NCBI RefSeq assembly: GCF_024124545.1
Contig: NZ_JAMXSF010000025.1
Span: 1 to 57,719 of the forward strand
From: Pseudoalteromonas sp. XMcav2-N
GTDB lineage: Bacteria; Pseudomonadota; Gammaproteobacteria; Enterobacterales; Alteromonadaceae
DNA: 57,719 nt
Direction: 5' to 3'
Shown: in pieces, positions 51,964-57,719 of the stretch
How the letters are laid out: each line of letters opens with the position of its first letter
Numbering within the stretch: position 1 is the first letter of the stretch
Notes under the pieces: model-generated
Databases searched by the model: none
Told to the model about the DNA's origin: nothing
Seen by the model: only the letters and a program-made list of their open reading frames with translations
Translations under genes and position numbers: made by a program

Positions 51964-52587
51964 ATGTTAAAATCGATTAAGGTTGCGCTAATTGCGTTGT
52001 GTATGCCTGTGTTGGCAATGGCTGCCGATTTCACGGATGGCAAACACTACCAGACATTAACAACGACAAAGAGTGAGTCGGCCAAGGTCACTGAATTCTT
52101 TTCCTTTTACTGCCCGCATTGCTTTCAGTTTGAACCGGTAGCTAAAGCACTAGAAAAAAGCCTGCCAGCGGGTGCTGTATTCGAAAAAAGCCATGTTAAT
52201 TTCCTGGGTGGACTATCACCTGAAGTGCAAAGTTACCTGAGCTATGCCTACATCATTGCCAAACACCATGGTAAAGCGCAACAGGTGAGCGATCAGATCT
52301 TCAACACCATTCACGTGCAGCAGGTACAGCTAAAAGACCTAAAAGATATCAAAAAGCTGCTGGAAGCCAATGGTATTAGTGGCGAGCAGTTTGATGCAGC
52401 GATGGCCAGTATGCCAGTTATTAGCGCGGAAAAAGCCATGGTTGAAAAGCAGAATACTTTCAGCAAAGCTGGCGCACTGACAGGAGTGCCGACTTTCGTT
52501 GTGAATGACAAATACAAAATTAACCTGAGAGAGTTGAGCAGTCAGGCTGAGCTGGATGAGCTGGTTAAACACTTACTAGAAAAATAA
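51964..52587 (+). CDS. dsbA: Thiol:disulfide interchange protein DsbA
   Basis: Periplasmic oxidase that introduces disulfides. 207 aa. Signal peptide ends ALCMPVLAMA; active site Cys50-Pro-His-Cys53 (FYCPHCF) and the cis-Pro loop TGVPTFVVN are intact. RBS AGAGAG before 51964; the frame is open further upstream into srkA but that is not used. E. coli-type CPHC dipeptide indicates a strong oxidant. Likely clients include T2SS exoproteins. Confidence 0.96.
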   Translation: MLKSIKVALIALCMPVLAMAADFTDGKHYQTLTTTKSESAKVTEFFSFYCPHCFQFEPVAKALEKSLPAGAVFEKSHVNFLGGLSPEVQSYLSYAYIIAKHHGKAQQVSDQIFNTIHVQQVQLKDLKDIKKLLEANGISGEQFDAAMASMPVISAEKAMVEKQNTFSKAGALTGVPTFVVNDKYKINLRELSSQAELDELVKHLLEK

Positions 52588-52599
52588 TGGGAGCAGACC

Positions 52600-53235
52600 A
52601 TGTTTAAATCAATTTGCGCCGCAGCATTGGCGCTATTATTACCTTTGATGGCAAGCGCTGCCAATTTCCAGGAAGGTAAGCATTATGAGGTTGTCGCAGA
52701 GCGGGGCACCAAAAAGCCTGAAGTAACCGAGTACTTCTCGTTTTATTGTCCGGCCTGTAACAACTTTGAATCCTTAATTGGTGAGTTCAAACCAAAACTC
52801 GACGGCGACGTGAAATTCAAAAAAAGCCACGTTGACTTTGTCGGTGTACGTGACCCTGATATCCAGCAGATGATGAGTAATGCATTGGCGACAGCGTCTG
52901 TATTACCGCAAAAAGATAAGATCGTTGCGGCGATGTTTGCCCATTTGCACGGCAAGCGTGGTAAGTTCAACGAGGTTGCTGACATTAAAGACTTGTTTGT
53001 AGCTCAGGGCGTGTCTGCAGAGAAATTTGACAAACTGTACAAGAGCTTCTCTGTACGCACTAAAGCGAAGAAAATGAAGCGTTCACAAGAGCAGATGCAA
53101 GACAGAGGCGCGCTGACAGGTGTACCGACTTTTATTGTCAACGGCAAGTACAAGCTGATCTTGTCGCGTGAATCTGGCGTGACTTCACCGGACGATATTG
53201 CCGCTCTGATCAACTATCTGGCGAAAAAATCCTAA
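52600..53235 (+). CDS. Second DsbA-like oxidoreductase (CPAC active site)
   Basis: 211 aa paralogue placed 12 bp after dsbA. Signal peptide MFKSICAAALALLLPLMASA; active site Cys50-Pro-Ala-Cys53 (FYCPACNNF), cis-Pro loop TGVPTFIVN. Compared with the first copy the dipeptide changes from PH to PA, and a Lys-rich segment (TKAKKMKRSQEQM) is present, so redox potential and clients probably differ. Ends at a shared terminator. Confidence 0.93.
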   Translation: MFKSICAAALALLLPLMASAANFQEGKHYEVVAERGTKKPEVTEYFSFYCPACNNFESLIGEFKPKLDGDVKFKKSHVDFVGVRDPDIQQMMSNALATASVLPQKDKIVAAMFAHLHGKRGKFNEVADIKDLFVAQGVSAEKFDKLYKSFSVRTKAKKMKRSQEQMQDRGALTGVPTFIVNGKYKLILSRESGVTSPDDIAALINYLAKKS

Positions 53236-53246
53236 TCTTTAAGATG

Positions 53247-53276
53247 AAAAAACCCGCGATGAACGCGGGTTTTTTT
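53247..53276. terminator. Bidirectional terminator between dsbA paralogue and trmA
   Basis: AACCCGCG-ATGAA-CGCGGGTT with six A on the left and seven T on the right, 11 bp past the plus-strand stop and 16 bp past the trmA stop on the other strand. Confidence 0.9.
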
Positions 53277-53292
53277 ATGCCTAAAATTCACT

Positions 53293-54390
53293 TTATTTTC
53301 TGGTCAGAAAGACGCCCGACTCCACATGGTGGGTATAGGGGAACTGATCGAAAATGGCGATGCGTGAGATCTGGTGCGTATCGCATAGTAATTCCAGATC
53401 GCGTTCCAGCGTATCCGGGTTACAGGAAATATAAATGATGTTGTCGTATTGGCTGACCAAGTTACAGGTGAGCTCATCCATGCCTGCGCGAGGTGGATCG
53501 ACTAAAATGGTCTGGCAATTGTAACTTTGCAGGTCTATGCCTTTGAGGCGGGAGAACTGTTTTTCACCCTTCATGGCCGCCGTAAATTCCTCGCTCGACA
53601 TACGAATGATATCAAGATTATCCACCTTATTGGCTGCAATATTGTATTGCGCCGAATGGACAGATGATTTAGAGATCTCCGTGGCTAATACTCGGTTAAA
53701 CTGACCAGCCAGTGCGATAGAGAAGTTGCCATTGCCACAGTAAAGTTCGAGCAGATCGTTTTGCAGCGGCGCACAGAGGTCTTGTGCCCAGGCCAACATT
53801 TTTTCATTCACTGCCGCGTTAGGCTGAGTAAAGCTATTTTCAACCTGCTGATAGGTGTACTGTTTGCCATTGACTGCAAGCTGCTCTGTCACAAAGTCAT
53901 CGCCAAACACCACTTTTTGCTTTCTGGCACGACCGATAAAGTCGACTTTATAGCTTTGTTGTAGCTCATGACGTAAAGCCTGCATAGCCTCTTGCCAGGC
54001 ATCGTCCAGAGCTTTGTGATAAAGCAGACTGATCAGCACTTCGCCACTGAGTGTTGTCAGATAATCGATCTGGAATAACTTGCGGCGCAGGGTGTCGTTG
54101 TGGCGCAGCTTATCCATCATTACCTGCATCATGTCATTGACCAAAGGGGCGCCCGGATCGAACTGATCGACTCGGATCTTTTCTTTGGTCTGTTGATCGA
54201 ACATGATGTGGAACAGATCGTCTCCATCATGCCAGACGCGGAATTCGCAACGCTGGCGATAGTGGCTTTTTGGGGAGTCGTACACTTCCAGTTGTGGCGC
54301 ATCGAAGCGGGCAAATTGCGCACTGATCCGCTGTTGTTTTTCTGTCAACTGTTGCTCGTAGGTCGAAGTGTCAATCGTGATCACCGCCAT
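53293..54390 (-). CDS. trmA: tRNA (uracil-5-)-methyltransferase TrmA
   Basis: Forms m5U54 in the T loop of tRNAs. 365 aa from the ATG at 54390 (GGTGG upstream), matching E. coli TrmA length. Motifs: SAM-binding LLELYCGNGNFSIALA, catalytic IDLQSYNCQTILVDPPRAGM, and the nucleophile region YISCNPDTLERDL. N-terminal residues are basic and typical. Confidence 0.96.
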   Translation of the reverse strand: MAVITIDTSTYEQQLTEKQQRISAQFARFDAPQLEVYDSPKSHYRQRCEFRVWHDGDDLFHIMFDQQTKEKIRVDQFDPGAPLVNDMMQVMMDKLRHNDTLRRKLFQIDYLTTLSGEVLISLLYHKALDDAWQEAMQALRHELQQSYKVDFIGRARKQKVVFGDDFVTEQLAVNGKQYTYQQVENSFTQPNAAVNEKMLAWAQDLCAPLQNDLLELYCGNGNFSIALAGQFNRVLATEISKSSVHSAQYNIAANKVDNLDIIRMSSEEFTAAMKGEKQFSRLKGIDLQSYNCQTILVDPPRAGMDELTCNLVSQYDNIIYISCNPDTLERDLELLCDTHQISRIAIFDQFPYTHHVESGVFLTRK

Positions 54391-54549
54391 ATTAAAACCA
54401 CCATAGTTAATGCAAAGAGGCGCTATTTTAGGATGCACTTTCGATTTGTCCAGCAAAGAGCAAAATATTTTGCTCTTTTATTGTACAATAGACTTAAGCT
54501 TAAGGCGTTTTGGCCGATAACCAACTATCAAGTAAAGCGGAGAGCAGAC

Positions 54550-55662
54550 ATGAAAATCGGACAGTTGAATCAGCTGTTGAATCCGGCGATGCAGCATAAC
54601 GCGGGTAAAGCCAAATCGCTTATCCCTAATATGTCAATTAATACGGATAGTTACCACGGAAACAAATCTCAGGCAGCGGCAAAGATCCTCGATGATAAAC
54701 TCGCACAAGCACTGGGCATTGAGAAAAAAGAAGAAAAAGACAAGCCCCTGTTTGATTTTGAAGAAATTGTCAAAAATGTGCTGGGGTTTGTCCAGGGGGC
54801 AGTTAAAAAAGCCAAGGCCGCCGGAGAAGACGACGACACACTCAAAAGTATGCTTGATCAAGCACGCAAGGGCGTGCAGATGGGAATTGATGAAGCGTCT
54901 GAAGATTTAAAAGGCACAGGTCTGTTTAATGATGAAATTGAGGAAGGGATAGAAAAGTCCCGCGAAGGGATTTTTAAAGGGTTGGATGAGTTTGAAAAAG
55001 AGCTGTTTGATCCTAAACCGCAGCAAGTATCAGTGAGTGCTGCACAGTTTGCCAGTTTATCTAATCAAGCTGAGTATGCCTTCACCACAGCTGAAGGCGA
55101 CGAAGTGGTGATTTCTTTCAGTGATGCGATGAGTCAGTCAAAAGCGGCAAGCTATGCGCGTAATGGCGATGGTGAAGGGTTTGCGTATGGTGAGCAAAGC
55201 AGTCATGAGCTTAATTTTTCCATCAGTGTGAATGGTGACCTCAACGAAGATGAGCAGGCTGCGATTAATGACATGATGAAAGACATCCGAGATGTGAGCG
55301 ATACCTTTTTCGCCGGTGACTATGATGATGCGTTTGCCAAAGTGCAAGAACTGGGAATTAACAGTGAGCAAATCGTCAATTTCACTATGGATCTGCGTCA
55401 GACCAAAACTTCCGCTGCGATTGCCCAGTATCAACAGAGTAATCCTATGAAAGATTTGGAAAAAGCACTGCAGCCGCTGGATCAACGTCTTGAAGGGATC
55501 CATGATGAAGCGAAAGGACTGGGCATAGAAGCTCAGTTGCCGGATATCATGGCCTGGATAAACGAAGGTCAGGCGCGTCTGAACGAGTTTCTTGATTATG
55601 CTCAAGGGTTCTTTAGTGCACTTGAATCTCGTCAGGCTGATAAGCAAGATCAGCAAGTATAA
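54550..55662 (+). CDS. DUF5610-like protein, unknown function
   Basis: 370 aa from the ATG at 54550. No signal peptide; acidic, helix-rich. Residues 5-100 include GKAKSLIPNMSINTDSY and a Lys-rich turn (LGIEKKEEKDK), the region I associate with DUF5610. Helical segments with DEASEDLKGTG and IEEGIEKSREGI follow, then a conserved block ITVNGDL-like (ISVNGDLNEDEQAAINDMMK), and C-terminal coiled-coil helices. A longer frame to 54100 lies antisense to trmA and is not real. The SprA-related protein at 26405 has a similar low-complexity, N-terminally disordered character; any link is speculation. Confidence 0.8.
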   Translation: MKIGQLNQLLNPAMQHNAGKAKSLIPNMSINTDSYHGNKSQAAAKILDDKLAQALGIEKKEEKDKPLFDFEEIVKNVLGFVQGAVKKAKAAGEDDDTLKSMLDQARKGVQMGIDEASEDLKGTGLFNDEIEEGIEKSREGIFKGLDEFEKELFDPKPQQVSVSAAQFASLSNQAEYAFTTAEGDEVVISFSDAMSQSKAASYARNGDGEGFAYGEQSSHELNFSISVNGDLNEDEQAAINDMMKDIRDVSDTFFAGDYDDAFAKVQELGINSEQIVNFTMDLRQTKTSAAIAQYQQSNPMKDLEKALQPLDQRLEGIHDEAKGLGIEAQLPDIMAWINEGQARLNEFLDYAQGFFSALESRQADKQDQQV

Positions 55663-55664
55663 AA

Positions 55665-55682
55665 GGGAGATTAATTTCTCCC
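55665..55682 (+). terminator. Weak hairpin after the DUF5610-like gene
   Basis: GGGAGA-N6-TCTCCC, beginning 2 bp after the stop, with no clear T-run. A weak terminator or stability hairpin. Confidence 0.4.
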
Positions 55683-55761
55683 AGTTTAGGATTTGACGTT
55701 AGTATTTATTTTAAACCCTGACCGTGGCACACTGCGCGCGAACTGTAATTAAGGAGCGCAT

Positions 55762-56565
55762 GTGTCACATATTCTTGTCTTTGATTCTGGTATTGGCGGA
55801 ACCAGTGTACTTACGCACATTCGTAACGCTTTGCCTCATGCCGACTACAGTTATGTGATGGACAATCTGTTGCTGCCTTACGGCTTGCGGTCCCAGCAGA
55901 CGATCCAGCAGCGTTTGGCTGCGCTCATTAAGTGGATTGACCGTGAGCAGCGCCCTGTCGATATTATCGTGATTGCATGCAATACCGCCTCAACCTATGC
56001 GTTGGGAGCAACTCGCCAATTAACCTCTATTCCGATTGTCGGAGTAGTCCCTGCGATTAAGCCCGCGGCATCAGCCAGTCGCGCAAAGCACATTGGTTTA
56101 CTGGCGACTCCAGCAACCTCTCGGAATATCTATACGCAGCAGTTGATCCAGCAATTTGCCAATGAATGCCGGGTTGACCTTTATCAGTCGACTAAGTTGG
56201 TTGAACTGGCTGAGCAGTTTTACTGGTCCGGTGACATTGATCGTAAACAGCTTGTCGCTGAGATCAACCAGCTTAACTTCTCACCTGAGTTAGATCATCT
56301 GGTACTAGGCTGCACGCACTTCCCCATCATTGAGAAACCCCTGAGTGAATCTATTCCGGAGTCGATAACTCTGATTGATTCAGGTACAGCGATTGCGAGG
56401 CGGGTGTATACATTACTTGCAAAAGATAGTGCCGTTGAGGAAGGTGAAGTTCAGGCTGAGTGTTTAAGAATAAAGCACGGCACAATGAACTGGTATGCAA
56501 CAGCACAACAAGCACGCCTGGTTGGGCGGCCTGAAATCAAACTGATCAATCTTGATCAGGAATAA
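55762..56565 (+). CDS. murI: Glutamate racemase MurI
   Basis: Makes D-glutamate for peptidoglycan. 267 aa from a GTG at 55762 with AAGGAG seven bases before; the overlapping ATG at 55760 is out of frame. The two catalytic cysteines are in IACNTAS and GCTHFP; Asp and Ser in VFDSGIGG bind substrate. It sits ahead of an rRNA operon, as in many gammaproteobacteria. Confidence 0.96.
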   Translation: MSHILVFDSGIGGTSVLTHIRNALPHADYSYVMDNLLLPYGLRSQQTIQQRLAALIKWIDREQRPVDIIVIACNTASTYALGATRQLTSIPIVGVVPAIKPAASASRAKHIGLLATPATSRNIYTQQLIQQFANECRVDLYQSTKLVELAEQFYWSGDIDRKQLVAEINQLNFSPELDHLVLGCTHFPIIEKPLSESIPESITLIDSGTAIARRVYTLLAKDSAVEEGEVQAECLRIKHGTMNWYATAQQARLVGRPEIKLINLDQE

Positions 56566-56633
56566 TTGAAGCAGTTGGTTGGAGGGCGCATTTCAGCATG
56601 CTCAAATTCAGGAGAAGCAAAAAATGTGGCAAT

Positions 56634-56668
56634 AAAAAAGGGGTAGTAACCTGACTGGTACTACCCCC
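56634..56668 (-). terminator. Rho-independent terminator of the RRM gene
   Basis: Read on the minus strand, GGGGTAGTA and TACTACCCC form a perfect 9 bp stem with a 10-nt loop, followed by TTTTTTA. It lies ~40 bp after the minus-strand stop; on the plus strand it can also end murI. Confidence 0.85.
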
Positions 56669-56705
56669 TGTTAGTGTGTACAACGAGCTGTTATAAAATT
56701 AAAGA

Positions 56706-57179
56706 TCAGTCTTGATCATTAGTAGTCAGCGATTCTTGTTTTTGTTTCGCTTCTCTGACTTTTAACGTGCGTTGCTGAAACTCAGATTCATTGAGCTCGT
56801 TGATGGCCCTTAGTGCATCGGGCTGTGGCATTTCAACAAATCCGAACCCGCGGCGTTTACCTGTATTCTTATCTTTAAGCAAACGAACCGAAAAAACTTG
56901 CCCTTTTTCTTCAAACAAATCTCTGACGACCTGTTCATTTGCTCTGTAAGGTAAATTACCGACATACAGTGTGGTTGTTTCTACTGTTCCACTGACGTCA
57001 CTGCCCGTATTTCCTGTTGAGGAAGCGAAAGCTGATGCTATGCCTCCGATGATGATACCTAGCGCCAACAATAAGGCGGGATCAATTTGACTGTTTAGTA
57101 GTACAAAATGGCCAAGCGCATAACTCAATATTGCCAGGAGAAGTACAGTAAACAGTGTCTTACGATCGAGAATATTCAT
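56706..57179 (-). CDS. Membrane-anchored RRM RNA-binding protein
   Basis: 157 aa. Two hydrophobic segments (about 8-28 and 33-52) precede a single RNA recognition motif (about 70-145). RNP2 LYVGNL (71-76) and RNP1 KRRGFGFV (108-115) are complete, with the aromatic residues that stack on RNA. The RRM part is of the glycine-rich type (Rbp-like). A short acidic/Gln tail follows. No close named homologue; the combination of two helices and an RRM would tether RNA at the inner membrane. ATG at 57179. Confidence 0.88.
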   Translation of the reverse strand: MNILDRKTLFTVLLLAILSYALGHFVLLNSQIDPALLLALGIIIGGIASAFASSTGNTGSDVSGTVETTTLYVGNLPYRANEQVVRDLFEEKGQVFSVRLLKDKNTGKRRGFGFVEMPQPDALRAINELNESEFQQRTLKVREAKQKQESLTTNDQD

Positions 57180-57372
57180 AAGGATCTACCAAAAAACGTT
57201 GAATACACATTAATTTAACAAGAAAGGTTGCTATATTAACGACTTAATCAAATATCGCAATAATTAAATATAGAACCTGTTGAAAAGATTGCACCTTCTC
57301 GATGGATTTACCGTCAGTATTGAGGGTTTAAAGATAAATGATCAAAAAGATCCAAAAAAATGAAAAAAGGGG

Positions 57373-57400
57373 TTGCATCGTTTTTCGATTTCCCTATAAT
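57373..57400 (+). promoter_or_regulatory. rrn promoter P1
   Basis: A -35 TTGCAT (57373-57378) and a perfect -10 TATAAT (57395-57400) with a 16 bp spacer and a GC-rich discriminator (GCGCATCC), the feature linked to stringent control. The upstream A-runs fit an UP element. Confidence 0.85.
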
Positions 57401-57499
57401 GCGCATCCACCGACACGGTGCACAACGCTGAAAAGCAACGAGCCAAGTGAAGGAAAAGCCAAACGGAAAGCTTAATTAAGAAAAAATTAAATTTTCTAG

Positions 57500-57527
57500 T
57501 TGACTTTAAATGTGAAGCGGTTACTAT
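57500..57527 (+). promoter_or_regulatory. rrn promoter P2
   Basis: A -35 TTGACT (57500-57505) and a -10 TACTAT (57522-57527), 16 bp spacer, GC-rich discriminator AGCGCTCC. The distance of 127 bp between the P1 and P2 -10 elements is close to that of E. coli rrn operons. Confidence 0.8.
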
Positions 57528-57539
57528 AGCGCTCCACTT

Positions 57540-57576
57540 CGCAGCGAGGCTGCGGTAACTAACCAAGGTTAGTTAC
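57540..57576 (+). promoter_or_regulatory. Twin hairpins in the rrn leader (boxB-like)
   Basis: First hairpin CGCAGC-GAG-GCTGCG (57540-57554), then a perfect 22 bp palindrome centred on AA at 57565-57566 (arms GTAACTAACC and its complement). They come just before boxA, where boxB hairpins lie in E. coli. Confidence 0.65.
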
Positions 57577-57578
57577 AC

Positions 57579-57591
57579 TGTTCTTTAAAAA
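57579..57591 (+). promoter_or_regulatory. rrn boxA antitermination site
   Basis: TGTTCTTTAAAAA matches the E. coli rrn boxA TGCTCTTTAACAA at 11 of 13 positions, binding site for NusB/NusE. Confidence 0.85.
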
Positions 57592-57719
57592 TATGAAGCA
57601 ATCATCTGTGTGGGCACTCGTACAGATTGAGTTCTAACAGCGAATTTCAGTTTTACTGAATGACGCACAAAAATTTAGAGTCTCAACTGAACTGAGTGAC
57701 TAACATAGTCAATTCGTTT

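Larger units (their letters stand above)
57180..57719 (+). promoter_or_regulatory. Promoter region and leader of an rRNA operon
   Basis: No gene in this final 540 bp. From 57340 it has the organisation of a gammaproteobacterial rrn promoter region: AT-rich UP-like tract (57340-57370), tandem promoters P1 and P2, a boxA antiterminator, then conserved leader text CTGTGTGGGCACTCG (57608-57622) and AGAGTCTCAACTGAAC (57677-57692). The 16S gene itself is not reached; by comparison with E. coli it should start shortly outside the right edge. Confidence 0.85.

Noticed and set aside
54100..54549. 450 bp upstream extension of the DUF5610-like gene
   Set aside because: Antisense to trmA and across its promoter region; the ATG at 54550 follows a purine-rich site and starts the family-like sequence.
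1..57719. CRISPR array, prophage, insertion sequence, toxin-antitoxin or defence system
   Set aside because: No regularly spaced repeats, transposase, integrase, capsid genes or recognised defence genes were found on either strand.

Overview
The window reads as a chromosomal core segment of a marine gammaproteobacterium of the order Alteromonadales, most like Pseudoalteromonas (Shewanella is the next closest in layout). This rests on protein similarity recalled from known families and on gene neighbourhoods: an aa3 oxidase cluster next to lexA, a che2-type chemotaxis cluster, ompR-envZ / pckA / hslOR / gspC-N, and dsbA-trmA-murI ahead of an rRNA operon. I see no prophage, insertion sequence, CRISPR array or tRNA. 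Coding density is high and most genes sit in overlapping operons.

Region by region. 1-800 has no credible gene and is filled by diverged repeats, including a pair of ~144 bp elements with palindromic ends. lexA (844-1452) has two SOS boxes over its promoter. 1752-9900 is a complete aa3-type cytochrome c oxidase operon: coxB with a fused cytochrome c domain, coxA, ctaG, coxC, SURF1, a small thioredoxin-like protein, ctaA, ctaB and a Sco protein, with one small membrane gene (DUF2909-like) in antisense. 10022-18627 is a chemosensory operon: STAS, CheY, CheA, CheW, a receptor, CheR, CheD, CheB. Its receptor carries three tandem PAS domains that look like Aer2-type haem PAS domains and ends in a CheR-docking pentapeptide. 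18605-27298 holds mixed housekeeping genes (polysaccharide deacetylase, MATE exporter, nfuA, M14 peptidase, comF, bioH) and a two-gene unit of a small flagellar-rod-like protein and a SprA-related putative metalloprotease. 27373-36408 holds tex, greB, ompR-envZ plus an unrecognised third gene, pckA, and hslR-hslO. 36650-48051 is a complete type II secretion operon gspC-N, followed by a UPF0149 gene. 48636-57179 holds two small unknown genes, ccoG, srkA, two tandem dsbA paralogues, trmA, a DUF5610-like gene, murI and a membrane-anchored RRM protein. 57340-57719 is the promoter and leader of an rRNA operon whose 16S gene begins just outside the window.

Functional themes: aerobic respiration (cox, ccoG), probable gas or redox sensing (che2 receptor), envelope and secretion (ompR-envZ, T2SS with DsbA-type oxidases that would serve its exoproteins), and gluconeogenesis (pckA behind a striking double operator). 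The least ordinary items are the triple haem-like PAS receptor, the double ACCGGT-centred operator upstream of pckA, the palindromic composite repeats at the left edge, the perfect palindrome in the rrn leader, and several small uncharacterised proteins attached to well-known operons.
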